From assembly GCF_037076565.1 (NCBI RefSeq), contig NZ_AP029028.1:744001-808000 (forward strand): a stretch of 64,000 nucleotides of DNA, written 5' to 3'. A program made the translations under genes and the position numbers. The notes below the pieces were generated by a model. It was given only the letters and a program-made list of their open reading frames with translations, made no database searches and was not told the DNA's origin. Position 1 is the stretch's first letter. Every line of letters starts with the position of its first letter. Shown here piece after piece: positions 17,524-26,627 of this stretch. This stretch comes from Herbaspirillum sp. DW155 (lineage in GTDB: Bacteria > Pseudomonadota > Gammaproteobacteria > Burkholderiales > Burkholderiaceae_D).

Positions 17524-17555
17524 AAACGGGCAACCAGCAGGTCGCCCGTTTTTTT
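17524..17555 (+). terminator. Terminator of the small secreted-protein gene
   Basis: AAACGGGC (17524-17531) pairs with GCCCGTTT (17544-17551), followed by a run of Ts to 17555. Confidence 0.85.
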
Positions 17556-17657
17556 GGGTGAGCCGGCCAGGAGCCATCGGCTGGCGCTCGGCGAGCGGCG
17601 GGCAAATCAGCGATAATGGCGGCTTGCTTCACGTTAGCCAAGAAAAGGAGTCGCCAA

Positions 17658-18062
17658 GTGAGAATGTTGCATACGATGCTGCGCGTGGGAAATCTGGACC
17701 GGTCCATCGATTTCTATACCCAGGTGCTGGGCATGACACTGTTGCGCAGGAATGACTACCCCGAGGGCAAGTTCACCCTGGCCTTCGTCGGCTACGGCGA
17801 TGAACGCGATCACACCGTGCTGGAACTGACCCACAACTGGGATACCGGGTCCTATGACCTGGGCAATGGCTACGGCCACATCGCCATCGAGGTCGAGGAT
17901 GCCTACGCTGCCTGCGAGGCGGTCAAGGCCAAGGGCGGCACGGTGACCCGCGAAGCCGGTCCGATGAAGCACGGCAAGACCGTGATTGCCTTCGTCACCG
18001 ACCCGGATGGCTACAAGATCGAGTTCATCCAGAAGAAGGAACAGTACAACGCCGCCGACTGA
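17658..18062 (+). CDS. gloA: Lactoylglutathione lyase (glyoxalase I)
   Basis: GloA isomerises the methylglyoxal-glutathione hemithioacetal to S-lactoylglutathione. The 134-residue single-domain enzyme has the typical opening [19 protein letters not shown], the metal ligand region [10 protein letters not shown] and the terminal [14 protein letters not shown]. Translation probably begins at the GTG at 17658: AAAGGAG at 17644-17650 lies 7 nt upstream, and homologues begin at this residue. It is followed by a strong terminator. Confidence 0.95.
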   Translation: MRMLHTMLRVGNLDRSIDFYTQVLGMTLLRRNDYPEGKFTLAFVGYGDERDHTVLELTHNWDTGSYDLGNGYGHIAIEVEDAYAACEAVKAKGGTVTREAGPMKHGKTVIAFVTDPDGYKIEFIQKKEQYNAAD

Positions 18063-18084
18063 GGCGCGTTGCCGTCAGCCTGCC

Positions 18085-18107
18085 AGCCCGCTCGTGCGGG
18101 CTTTTTT
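18085..18107 (+). terminator. Terminator of gloA
   Basis: AGCCCGC (18085-18091), loop TCGT, GCGGGCT (18096-18102), then a T-run to 18107. It ends gloA, 23 bp past the stop. Confidence 0.9.
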
Positions 18108-18221
18108 CATGGTGCCGGTGCGCTGCGGGATGGATGCCGCGACCGCCATGTCCAGCGGATACGCAACAGCATCTCCACCTGCATTAACCTCGCATCAACA
18201 GAACAACAACAGGAACGCCAA

Positions 18222-19505
18222 TTGAGTCTCTACCAACTTTCCAAAAGTCATCTGCGCCGCCTGTGGGTTGAATACGGCATTCTCTGGAGCGGTGCCATCA
18301 TCGTCGGCCTGGTCGCGGTGCTCTATGCCCAGGCCATCGAAATCGGCTTCGGCGTCTTTCGCAACATCGAGCACAAGGCGCCCTGGCTGCCTCTGCTGCT
18401 GACTCCCGCCGTCTGCGCCGCCTGCGTGTGGATCACGCGCCGCTATTTCCCCGGTTCGGAAGGCAGCGGCATTCCGCAGGCCATCGCCACCCTGCATGGC
18501 GACACGGCCGAGCGGGGCAGCGTACTGCTTTCCATGCGCGTGCTGGTGGGCAAGATCGTGCTGTCGGTGGTGGCCATCGCGGGCGGCATGACCATCGGCC
18601 GTGAAGGACCGACGGTGCAGATCGGTGCGGCCATCATGTACAACCTGCGCCGGCTGTATCCATCCGGATACGAGCACATGGAGCGCCGCCTGATCCTGGC
18701 CGGCGCTGCCGCCGGTCTGTCGGCAGCCTTCAACACGCCTCTTGCGGGCATCGTGTTCGCCATCGAAGAACTCTCGCGCAGCTTCGAGCAGCGGGCCAGC
18801 GGCGTGGTCATCACCACCATCATCTTTGCCGGCCTGGTGGCCTTGTCGATCAACGGCAACTACACCTATTTCGGCTCGATCAGCTTCCCCGGAGAAACCA
18901 GCGGCCGCCTGATCCTGGCCGTGGTCGTCACCGCCGTGCTCATGGGCGTGGCAGGCGGACTCTTCTGCTGGCTCATCCTCAATCCCACGCGCTGGATTCC
19001 TGCCAACATCCTGAGCTTGCGTGCCGAACGTCCGGTGGCGTTTGCGGCCCTGTGCGGCTTCATCGTCGCGGTCATCGGCGTGGCGGCCGGTGGCGCCACC
19101 TTCGGCAGCGGCTACGAGCAGGCTCATGGCTTGCTCAATGATGGTCAGGGATTGTCGGTGTTCTATCCCTTCCTCAAGTTCGCCTCCATGATCGGCTCCT
19201 ACCTGCCGGGCCTGCCGGGCGGCATCTTCGCGCCCTCGCTGTCCATTGGCGCCGGCTTCGGCAACCTGCTGCACCTGCTCTTCGGCGGTACCTCGCTGCC
19301 CATGCTGGTGGCGCTGGCGATGGTGGGCTACCTGGCCGCAGTCACGCAGTCACCCATCACCGCCTTCGTGATCGTGATGGAAATGGTCGATGGCCATGCG
19401 CTGGTGATTTCGCTGATGGCCACGGCCGTGATCGCCTCGGCCGTCTCGAAGGTGTTCGCACCGCCCTTGTACGAAACCCTGGCTGAGCGCTACCTCAAGC
19501 ACTGA
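18222..19505 (+). CDS. ClC-family chloride channel/antiporter
   Basis: A 427-residue membrane protein of the ClC family. The three anion-pathway motifs are present: GSEGSGIP, GREGPTVQ with the gating glutamate, and PGGIFAPSLSIG. The glutamate pair in VFAIEELSRSF matches the region of the internal proton glutamate of E. coli ClcA, so Cl-/H+ exchange is more likely than a pure channel. I chose the TTG at 18222 (SLYQLSKSHLRRL), preceded by AACAGGAACGCCA; the frame upstream runs through the gloA terminator and lacks family similarity. There is no C-terminal CBS domain. Confidence 0.88.
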   Translation: MSLYQLSKSHLRRLWVEYGILWSGAIIVGLVAVLYAQAIEIGFGVFRNIEHKAPWLPLLLTPAVCAACVWITRRYFPGSEGSGIPQAIATLHGDTAERGSVLLSMRVLVGKIVLSVVAIAGGMTIGREGPTVQIGAAIMYNLRRLYPSGYEHMERRLILAGAAAGLSAAFNTPLAGIVFAIEELSRSFEQRASGVVITTIIFAGLVALSINGNYTYFGSISFPGETSGRLILAVVVTAVLMGVAGGLFCWLILNPTRWIPANILSLRAERPVAFAALCGFIVAVIGVAAGGATFGSGYEQAHGLLNDGQGLSVFYPFLKFASMIGSYLPGLPGGIFAPSLSIGAGFGNLLHLLFGGTSLPMLVALAMVGYLAAVTQSPITAFVIVMEMVDGHALVISLMATAVIASAVSKVFAPPLYETLAERYLKH

Positions 19506-19516
19506 TACTGCAAAAC

Positions 19517-19552
19517 GTCGGTGGTCTGCGTCAATTTGACGCAGCCGCCGAC
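19517..19552. repeat. Long imperfect palindrome after the ClC gene
   Basis: CTGCGTCAA (19526-19534) and TTGACGCAG (19536-19544) form a perfect inverted repeat around one T. Pairing extends outward with wobbles to GTCGG (19517) and CCGAC (19552). No T-tract follows on either strand, so it may be a protein-binding site or a rho-dependent 3' end rather than an intrinsic terminator. Confidence 0.5.
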
Positions 19553-19586
19553 ATCCGCTCCCCTGGCGCATGCGCGCCGTCTTCGT

Positions 19587-19615
19587 CATATTGTCGTGTC
19601 GCACGCGACAATATG
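19587..19615. promoter_or_regulatory. Operator-like 10-bp inverted repeat before the copper receptor
   Basis: CATATTGTCG (19587-19596) and CGACAATATG (19606-19615) are exact inverted repeats around a 9-nt spacer. The spacer itself contains another TGTCG, and a further TGTCG follows at once. It lies 95-123 bp upstream of the TonB receptor start. The length and perfect symmetry suggest a dimeric repressor or activator; which one is unknown. Confidence 0.55.
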
Positions 19616-19709
19616 TCGCACTCCCCTGACGTTCTGCTTGTCCATAATCGCTCGCACTGCCTGCATCCCATGACGGGCAACCCGATAACGACAATCCCAG
19701 GGGAATTCC

Positions 19710-21833
19710 ATGCAACTCACACCTTGCGCCTGCGCCCTCGCGCTGGCCTTCATTCCTTGCGGCCCTGCATTGGCCCAGACCACGACCGCGCCAGACAGCT
19801 CCGCATTGCCGACGGTCACCGTGCACGGCGATAAAGCCGCTCCCGCCAGCCCGCTCAACGCCGACAGCGCGGTGCTGCTCAATGACCAGCCCGGTTATGC
19901 CAGCGCCGCTGCCGGTGGGGTCTCGGCACTGCCGGTCTTGAATGGTTTTGCCGCTGACCGCCTCAAGATCCGTCTGGATGGCATGGAGGTCACCGCCGCC
20001 TGTGGCAACCAGATGAATGCACCCATGTCCTACATGCCGCCTGCCCAGGTCGGCATGACCCGCGTGATCGCCGGTCTCACGCCGGTCAGCGTGGGAGGCG
20101 ACAGCATCGGCGGCAGCATCGACCTGAGTTCGCCCGCTCCGCGCTTTGCCACGCAGCCGGGCGCCTTGCTGACCGAGGGTGGTTTTTCGGTGTCGGCGCG
20201 CAGCGTCAATTCGGAAGTGTCAGCCTCGGTCCAGGCCACGGTGGCCAGCGACAGCCTGTCGGTGCACTACGTGGGGAGCCAGTCGCGCGCCGAGAGCTAC
20301 GTCAACGGCGCAGGGCAGAAGGTGCAGGGCAGCCAGTTCGAGAGCAACAATCACGCGATCACGGTGGCGGCGCGCGGTGACGCACAGCAAGTGGTGTTCA
20401 AGGCCGGCCAGCAGTTCATCCCCTACCAGGGCTTTCCAAACCAGTACATGGACATGACCGGCAACCGCTCCACCTTCGCCAACCTGGGCTACGAGCGTCG
20501 CTTCGACTGGGGTCAGCTGCTGGGCCGCGTGTACTGGCAGCGCACCGAGCATGAGATGGGATTCTTCAGCGCCGAACGCACCGGCACCATGCCCATGCAG
20601 ACGCGCGGGCGCGACCTCGGCTACACGCTGCGCGCCGATATCGATCTGGCTCCGGAGGGTAGTAGCGTGGTGCGCGTGGGCAACGAATACCACAGCTTCC
20701 ATCTCGATGACGAGTGGCCCGCCGTGCCGGGCTCGATGATGATGGGCCCGCGCACCTATGTGAACATCAATGACGGAAAACGCGATCGCTTCGCCCTCTT
20801 CGCCGAATGGGAACGCCGATGGAATGAACGTTGGAGCACGATCGTGGGTGTGCGCGACGAACTGGTCAAGACCGATGCCGGCGACGTGCAATCCTATGGC
20901 ACCAACATGATGAACATGGCCGACCTGGTGGCCGCCAATGCCTTCAATGCACGCGGCCATGCGCAGACCGACAACAACGTCGACCTCACCGCGCTGGCCC
21001 GCTTCACGCCCGATGCCGGCCAGAGCTGGGAATTCGGCTACGCCCGCAAGACCCGTTCGCCCAATCTCTACGAGCGCTACACCTGGGGCCGGGGCACCAT
21101 GGCCATGACCATGACCAACTGGTTCGGCGATGGCAACGGCTACGTCGGCAACATCGACCTCAAGCCCGAAGTGGCGCACACGCTCTCGGCCACGGCCGAC
21201 TGGCATGGCCAGGAGAAGGAAGGAAACGAGCCGAACTGGTTCTTCAAACTGACCCCCTACTTCAGCTACGTCGAGAACTACATCGATGCCGACGTCATCG
21301 GCAGTTTCCATCCCTATGGCGTCAGCACGGCCTCGGGTGCGCTGCTGCAGTTCGCCAATCACGATGCCCGTTTGTATGGCATCAACGCCTCATGGAAATG
21401 GCCGCTGTGGCGCGCTGCCGCCCTCGGGGATATCGCCTTCACCGGCAAGGCCGGCGTGACGCGCGGCAAGCGCGTCGATGGCGGCAACCTGTATCACATG
21501 ATGCCCTTCAATGTGCTGGCGGCGCTGGAGCAGAAGCAGGGCGCCTGGAGCAACCGCGCCGAAGTCAGTTACGTCGCCCGCAAGACCCTGGTGGACAGCA
21601 ACCGCCTGGAGCCCGTCACTGCCAGCTATACCGTCTTCAACCTGCGCAGCAGCTATCGTTTCAATGCAGCCATCAGCGTGAGTGCAGGTATCAGCAACCT
21701 GTTCAATCGCAACTATGCCGATGCGTTGGGCGGCGTCTATCTGTCCGGATTGGCCCAGACCAGGAGCGGCAGCCTGCAAGCCTTGCCAGGCTATGGACGT
21801 TCGCTGGATGTGGGGGTGAACGTGAGCTTCTGA
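19710..21833 (+). CDS. oprC: TonB-dependent copper receptor, OprC-like
   Basis: A 707-residue outer-membrane receptor with signal peptide to about GPALA-Q, then a plug domain (about residues 35-160) and a 22-strand barrel ending in VNVSF. It is unusually methionine-rich (QMNAPMSYMPP, NMMNMAD, TMAMTMTNW). The copper site known from Pseudomonas OprC, a CxxxM in the plug and an HxM in the barrel, is present as C98-GNQ-M102 and H281-E-M283. That supports copper import rather than siderophore uptake. It is a single-gene unit; TonB and copper chaperones are not nearby. Confidence 0.9.
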   Translation: MQLTPCACALALAFIPCGPALAQTTTAPDSSALPTVTVHGDKAAPASPLNADSAVLLNDQPGYASAAAGGVSALPVLNGFAADRLKIRLDGMEVTAACGNQMNAPMSYMPPAQVGMTRVIAGLTPVSVGGDSIGGSIDLSSPAPRFATQPGALLTEGGFSVSARSVNSEVSASVQATVASDSLSVHYVGSQSRAESYVNGAGQKVQGSQFESNNHAITVAARGDAQQVVFKAGQQFIPYQGFPNQYMDMTGNRSTFANLGYERRFDWGQLLGRVYWQRTEHEMGFFSAERTGTMPMQTRGRDLGYTLRADIDLAPEGSSVVRVGNEYHSFHLDDEWPAVPGSMMMGPRTYVNINDGKRDRFALFAEWERRWNERWSTIVGVRDELVKTDAGDVQSYGTNMMNMADLVAANAFNARGHAQTDNNVDLTALARFTPDAGQSWEFGYARKTRSPNLYERYTWGRGTMAMTMTNWFGDGNGYVGNIDLKPEVAHTLSATADWHGQEKEGNEPNWFFKLTPYFSYVENYIDADVIGSFHPYGVSTASGALLQFANHDARLYGINASWKWPLWRAAALGDIAFTGKAGVTRGKRVDGGNLYHMMPFNVLAALEQKQGAWSNRAEVSYVARKTLVDSNRLEPVTASYTVFNLRSSYRFNAAISVSAGISNLFNRNYADALGGVYLSGLAQTRSGSLQALPGYGRSLDVGVNVSF

Positions 21834-21867
21834 CCAGGATCGCGCAGCGCGGCGCACCGGTCAGAAG
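21827..21867. terminator. Shared hairpin at convergent gene ends
   Basis: CTTCTGACC (21827-21835) and GGTCAGAAG (21859-21867) are exact inverted repeats. Each arm contains the stop codon of one of the two convergent genes. There is no T-tract, so it is at best a weak bidirectional terminator or transcript-protecting stem. Confidence 0.35.
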
Positions 21868-22901
21868 ATCGGCAGGGTTTCCGGGGCGCTGTCGCGCAGG
21901 GCTTTCTTGGCGGTCTCGAATTCGGGGAAGATCGATTGCACCGTGGCCCAGAAGCGCGGGCTGTGGTTCATCTCGCGCAGGTGGGCCAGTTCGTGGGCGA
22001 TCACGTAGTCGATCAGCGGCAGGGCGAAATGCATCAGCCGCCAGTTCAGCCGGATGCGCGCATCCGAGGTGCAGGAACCCCACTGCGTGGTGGCCGAGGA
22101 CAAGGCATAGGAGCGGTAGCGCACGCCCAGCTTCTCGGCGTAGATCATCAGGCGCTTGCCGAACAGCTCTTCCGCACGTGCCTGCAGCCAGCCTTGGACG
22201 CGATCCTTCAGTTGCTGCTCGCCGGCGTCGGCGGGCAGGCTGATGTTGAGTTCACGTGTTTCTTCGTCGAGGAACACCGCCTGGCGCTGTCCGGTGCGGA
22301 TGCGCAGCGTGATGTCGCTGCCCAGGTAGGGCAGGGTGGCGCCATCGCGCCATTGCATCTGCGGTTGCAGGCGCCGCGCCGAACGTTCGCGGCGCTCGTT
22401 GAGCTTGGTCAGGATCCAGCGCTGCTTTTCACGGATGGCGTTGTCGATCTCGGCCAGCGTGACCCACTTGGGCGCGGTCACGCGCAAGCCTTCGTCACTG
22501 ACCAGAAATCCGATGGTGCGGCGCTTGGAACGCAACAGGGCAAAGTCGATGGTGTGCTCGCCGAGCTGGATGCGGCGCTTGCCGTCGGCCGGACGGGCCG
22601 TGGTCGGCGGTGCCAGCAAGGGGCTGGGGGGAGCGGGGGCGGCGGCAGGCTCGGGAATCAGCGGTGGTGGCAGCGGCGCTGCATGTACCACCGGATGTGG
22701 GGTCACGATCAACGGCGGCTGCACCGTCGGCGAAGGCAGCGCCGGGCCGGGGTCCACCGGCGGCGATGCCGGTGCCGCGGCAGGCGTGCCAAACAAATCC
22801 AGTTGCAGCGAGAGCTGGTCGGGATTGGTCTTGGGTTTGCGGAGCAGTATCAAGGCGGTCGCGGCGTCCTGTGTTGCGGTCGTTAGTTCGTTGGCTACCA
22901 A
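21861..22901 (-). CDS. YgjP/SprT-like zinc metallopeptidase with clamp-binding-like N-terminus
   Basis: A 346-residue protein of the M48-related YgjP (DUF45) group. The catalytic region is HELAHLREMNH, with HExxH at residues 303-307 and a third zinc ligand H313; the fold group is related to SprT and WLM proteases. Residues 38-107 are a Pro/Ala-rich disordered linker. Just before it, residues 33-37 read QLDLF, which fits the sliding-clamp consensus QL(S/D)LF. The upstream start is uncertain: a TTG at 22901 without a good ribosome binding site, or another TTG at codon 18; both keep the motif. It follows plsC by 19 bp, so it is probably co-transcribed with it. Substrate is unknown. Confidence 0.8.
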   Translation of the reverse strand: MVANELTTATQDAATALILLRKPKTNPDQLSLQLDLFGTPAAAPASPPVDPGPALPSPTVQPPLIVTPHPVVHAAPLPPPLIPEPAAAPAPPSPLLAPPTTARPADGKRRIQLGEHTIDFALLRSKRRTIGFLVSDEGLRVTAPKWVTLAEIDNAIREKQRWILTKLNERRERSARRLQPQMQWRDGATLPYLGSDITLRIRTGQRQAVFLDEETRELNISLPADAGEQQLKDRVQGWLQARAEELFGKRLMIYAEKLGVRYRSYALSSATTQWGSCTSDARIRLNWRLMHFALPLIDYVIAHELAHLREMNHSPRFWATVQSIFPEFETAKKALRDSAPETLPIF

Positions 22902-22920
22902 GGAGTGCGGCCGCGCGGCA

Positions 22921-23703
22921 TTAGCGGGATGCCTGGGCGGCCGGCCGGGGCGCGCTGTTGTTGTAGACGTCCGGCGAAATCACGCGCATCTCGGATTCTA
23001 TCCAATTTTCGACGCGCTCGTTCAACTCCTGGGGAGTCATGCCTTCCGGCGCAATCGGCTTGCCAATCGAGACCGTGATCACGCCCGGCTTCTTGATGAA
23101 ACTGCCCTTGGGCCAGCACTGGCCCGAGTTCATCGCAATCGGCACCACCAGCGTGTTGGTCTCCACCGCCAGGCGCGAACCGCCGGCCTTGTATTTGCCC
23201 TGCGAACCGACTGCAGTGCGCGTACCTTCCGGGAACATCACGATCCACTGTCCGTCGCGCAGGCGGCGGGTGCCATGTTCCAGTACCTGGGCGAAGGCGT
23301 CACGGCCTTTCTTGCGGTCGATCGGGATCATGCGCAACAGGCCGATGCCCCAGCCGAAGAAGGGGATGTAGGTCAGCTCCTTCTTGAACACGTAGACCAG
23401 CGGACGCGGCATGCTGATGACGTAGAAGATGGTTTCCCAGGCCGACTGGTGCTTGGAGAGCAGGATCACCGGGGCATCCGGCAGGTTTTCCATGCCGCGC
23501 ACCTCATGGCGGATGCCGCAGATCACGCGCGCGCTCCAGATCACGAAGACGTTCCAGCGCGACGTCCACCAGTAGCGTTGTGCGTAAGGGAAGGGCGCCG
23601 ACAGCAGGCAGGCGAAGGACCAGATGATGGTGGCCACGGACATGAGGACCATGAAGACCACCGAACGCAGGATCAGGACAAGGCGCAAAATCGTTTCTCC
23701 CAT
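22921..23703 (-). CDS. plsC: 1-acyl-sn-glycerol-3-phosphate acyltransferase
   Basis: PlsC acylates lysophosphatidic acid to phosphatidic acid. The 260-residue protein starts with a transmembrane helix (about residues 7-35). It has the catalytic HX4(D/E) motif as H85-QSAW-E90, with Glu in place of the usual Asp, as in other betaproteobacterial PlsC proteins. The substrate motif FPEGTR is at 157-162. I chose the ATG at 23703 (MGETILRL); the longer frame overlaps gmhB and gives an implausible N-terminus. It lies 73 bp after gmhB. Confidence 0.93.
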   Translation of the reverse strand: MGETILRLVLILRSVVFMVLMSVATIIWSFACLLSAPFPYAQRYWWTSRWNVFVIWSARVICGIRHEVRGMENLPDAPVILLSKHQSAWETIFYVISMPRPLVYVFKKELTYIPFFGWGIGLLRMIPIDRKKGRDAFAQVLEHGTRRLRDGQWIVMFPEGTRTAVGSQGKYKAGGSRLAVETNTLVVPIAMNSGQCWPKGSFIKKPGVITVSIGKPIAPEGMTPQELNERVENWIESEMRVISPDVYNNSAPRPAAQASR

Positions 23704-23776
23704 GCCGAGGCATGTTGTTGTAATGAATGGGGCAGGCTGCGCGGTTGCAGTCTTGGTCGCAGCCCAGGTGGCAGCA

Positions 23777-24334
23777 CTATACCGATACCCCGACCGGCGA
23801 CTTGAGAATGAAATCAACCACTGCCGATAAATCCGGGAAAACCAGCGTGCCCGGTGGCAAGCCGCCCTTGGCCTGGGTCTTCTCGCCCTTGCCGGTCAGT
23901 ACCAGATAGGGGGCGCAACCGGCCACGTAGCCGGCCTGCAGGTCGCGCAGCGAGTCGCCCACGGTGGCCACGCCGCCGCGCAGACTGATGTTGAAGCGCT
24001 TGGCGATCTCGTGGAACATGCCCGGCTTGGGTTTGCGGCAATCGCAATTGTCATCGGCCGAGTGCGGGCAGAAGAACACCGCATCGATATCGGCACCGGC
24101 TTGCTGGGCCGCGTTGTGCATCTTCTGGTGGATGGCGTTGAGGGTCTTGATGTCGAACAAGCCGCGCGCCACACCGGACTGGTTGGTGGCCACCACGACG
24201 CGATAGCCGGCCTGGTTCAGGCGGGCGATCGCTTCTAGCGAACCCTTGATGGGGATCCACTCGTCGGGCGATTTGATGAAGGCATCGGAATCATGGTTGA
24301 TGACGCCATCGCGGTCGAGAATGATCAGTTTCAT
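23777..24334 (-). CDS. gmhB: D-glycero-beta-D-manno-heptose 1,7-bisphosphate 7-phosphatase
   Basis: GmhB removes the C7 phosphate during ADP-heptose synthesis for LPS inner core. The 185-residue HAD-family protein has the DxD motif in ILDRDGVIN and the ATNQSG loop. The zinc site CPHSADDNCDCRKPKPGM is characteristic of GmhB, and GDSLRDLQAG carries the final HAD acid. It lies between glyS and plsC on the minus strand. Confidence 0.95.
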   Translation of the reverse strand: MKLIILDRDGVINHDSDAFIKSPDEWIPIKGSLEAIARLNQAGYRVVVATNQSGVARGLFDIKTLNAIHQKMHNAAQQAGADIDAVFFCPHSADDNCDCRKPKPGMFHEIAKRFNISLRGGVATVGDSLRDLQAGYVAGCAPYLVLTGKGEKTQAKGGLPPGTLVFPDLSAVVDFILKSPVGVSV

Positions 24335-24355
24335 TCCTGCTTTCCTTCATGAACA

Positions 24356-24387
24356 CCGCCGCGCCGGGACAAGCCCGTGCGCGGCGG
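24356..24387. repeat. GC-rich inverted repeat between glyS and gmhB
   Basis: CCGCCGCGC (24356-24364) and GCGCGGCGG (24379-24387) are exact inverted repeats in the 91-bp gap. There is no T-tract, so a role as terminator is doubtful; it may be a stem that separates the two messages. Confidence 0.35.
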
Positions 24388-24425
24388 ATCGGTGTTGCGT
24401 GTGCGACAGCCGGCAGCGTGATCGG

Positions 24426-26546
24426 TTACGCCGCCAGCTTGGAAATGTCGGCCACCTGGTTGAGCATGCCGTGCAGCGATGCCAGCAGTGCCTGGCGATT
24501 CTTGCGCAGTTGCTCATCCTCGGCATTGACCATCACGTCGTTGAAGAAGGCGTCGACGTTCTGGCGCAGCTGCGCCAGGGCCTTGAGCGCGCCGGCGAAG
24601 TCGCCCGCAGCATAGGCTGCCTGCACCTGCGGACGCGTGGTCTGCATGGCGGCAAACAGGCCCTGCTCGGCGGCTTCCTTGAGCAGACTTTCCTGCACGG
24701 CACCGTGCGCGTCGATGGCCACGCCTTCGATCTTCTTCAGGATGTTGGTGATGCGCTTGTTGGCGGCGGCCAGGGCCTCGGCTTCCGGCAAGGCGGCAAA
24801 GGCTTGCACGGCTTGCAGGCGTTCCACCACGTTGTCGAGCACGTCGGGCTGCTGGGCCACCACGGCTTCCACTTCGTTCTGTGCAAAGCCGCGCTCGCGC
24901 AGCAGGCCACGCAGGCGGTCATGGATGAAGGCCTGTACCTCGGCGCGCGGATCCTTGAAGTTGGCGTTGCCGGCGAAGAGCGCCACAGCCGCGTCCAGCA
25001 AGGCCGACAGCGACAGCGGCAGGCGCTTTTCGACCAGCATGCGCAGCACGCCCAGGGCATGGCGGCGCAGGGCGAACGGGTCCTTGTCGCCGGTCGGCTG
25101 CAGGCCGATGCCCCAGATGCCGACCAGGGTTTCCAGCTTGTCGGCCAGGGCCACGGCGGTGCCGGTGGCGGTGGTCGGCAGGGCGTCGCCGGCGAAGCGC
25201 GGCTGGTAGTGTTCGGAGGCGGCCAGCGCTACCTCGTCGGATTCACCGTCATGGCGCGCGTAGTACGTGCCCATGATGCCTTGCAGCTCGGGGAATTCAC
25301 CCACCATGTCGGTGAGCAGGTCGGCCTTGGCCAGCAGCGCGCCGCGCTCGGCCTGGGCGACGTCGCCGCCCAGGAGTGCGGCGATCTTGCCGGCCAGTGC
25401 CTGCACGCGCTCGGTGCGTTGCAACTGGTTGCCCAGTTTGTTGTGATAGACCACGTTGGCCAGTTGCGGCACGCGCTCGGCCAGGGTCTTCTTCTTGTCC
25501 TGCTCGAAGAAGAACTTGGCATCCGACAGGCGCGGACGCACCACGCGCTCGTTGCCACCGATGATGTGTTCGGGGCGATCGGTCTCCAGGTTGGAGACGA
25601 TCAGGAAGCGCGAACGCAGACGGCCATTGGCGTCGGTCAGCGCAAAATATTTCTGGTTGGTCTGCATGGTCAGGATCAGGCATTCCTGCGGCACGGCCAG
25701 GAATTCATCCTCGAACTTGCATTCGTAGACCACCGGCCATTCGACCAGCGCGGTGACTTCATCGAGCAGCGATTCCGGCATCAGCACCTGGTCGGCACCG
25801 GCCTTGGCCAGCAGCGCGGTGCGAATTTTTTCACGGCGTTCGGTGAAGCTGGCGATGACCTTGCCTTGCGTGGCCAGGGCCTCGACGTAGGCATCGGGCG
25901 AGGCGATCTGCAACGCGCCCGAGGAGAGGAAGCGATGGCCCAGCGTGGTGCGGCCGGCATCCAGGCCCAGCGTATTGATCGGCACCACGTCGTTGCCCAG
26001 CAGCGCCACCAGGTAGTGGGCCGGACGCACGAAGTGCACCGTCTCGCCGGCGGCGCGGCCGAACTGGCGCTGGTAGCTCATGACCTTGGGGATGGGCAGT
26101 CTGGACAGGCTCTCGTCGAGCGCCGCCTGCAGGCCCACGGCCAGGGCCGAACCCTTGGCGGTGTAGGTATAGAAGAAGCTTTCGGCCTTGCCATCCTGGG
26201 CGCGTTCGAGCTGGTCCGGGGTGATGACGGTGGCACCGGTGGCGGCGGCCAGTGCGGCCAGCTTCTTGACCAACGGCGCGGCGGGACGGCCTTCGGCGTC
26301 CAGCGCGACGCTCACCGGCAGCACCTTTTCGCGGATCGATTTGTCCGGCGAAGCCGCACGCACCTGGGTGATGGAAACGGCCAGCCGGCGCGGGGTCGCG
26401 TAAGCGGTGGCGGTGGCGCCGGCGTCGAGATAGCCGCGGCTTTGCAGGCCGTTGAAGATGCCATTGGCGAAGGCATCGCCCAGCTTGGCCAGCGCCTTGG
26501 GCGGCAGTTCTTCGGTGACGAGTTCTACGAGGAGTGTCTGGTTCAT
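24426..26546 (-). CDS. glyS: Glycyl-tRNA synthetase beta subunit
   Basis: The 706-residue beta subunit of the heterotetrameric bacterial GlyRS. It begins with [15 protein letters not shown], has the central [16 protein letters not shown] and [12 protein letters not shown] regions, and ends in an anticodon-binding DALR-like domain with [16 protein letters not shown]. It pairs with glyQ, whose stop lies 81 bp upstream. Length and motifs are complete. Confidence 0.97.
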   Translation of the reverse strand: MNQTLLVELVTEELPPKALAKLGDAFANGIFNGLQSRGYLDAGATATAYATPRRLAVSITQVRAASPDKSIREKVLPVSVALDAEGRPAAPLVKKLAALAAATGATVITPDQLERAQDGKAESFFYTYTAKGSALAVGLQAALDESLSRLPIPKVMSYQRQFGRAAGETVHFVRPAHYLVALLGNDVVPINTLGLDAGRTTLGHRFLSSGALQIASPDAYVEALATQGKVIASFTERREKIRTALLAKAGADQVLMPESLLDEVTALVEWPVVYECKFEDEFLAVPQECLILTMQTNQKYFALTDANGRLRSRFLIVSNLETDRPEHIIGGNERVVRPRLSDAKFFFEQDKKKTLAERVPQLANVVYHNKLGNQLQRTERVQALAGKIAALLGGDVAQAERGALLAKADLLTDMVGEFPELQGIMGTYYARHDGESDEVALAASEHYQPRFAGDALPTTATGTAVALADKLETLVGIWGIGLQPTGDKDPFALRRHALGVLRMLVEKRLPLSLSALLDAAVALFAGNANFKDPRAEVQAFIHDRLRGLLRERGFAQNEVEAVVAQQPDVLDNVVERLQAVQAFAALPEAEALAAANKRITNILKKIEGVAIDAHGAVQESLLKEAAEQGLFAAMQTTRPQVQAAYAAGDFAGALKALAQLRQNVDAFFNDVMVNAEDEQLRKNRQALLASLHGMLNQVADISKLAA

Positions 26547-26627
26547 GTTGTCTGTCTTGCTGTCTTGCTCGGGACGCCGGTCAGGAGGAAACCGGACCGG
26601 CGCCGCATCATGTCATGGCGTGGTGCT

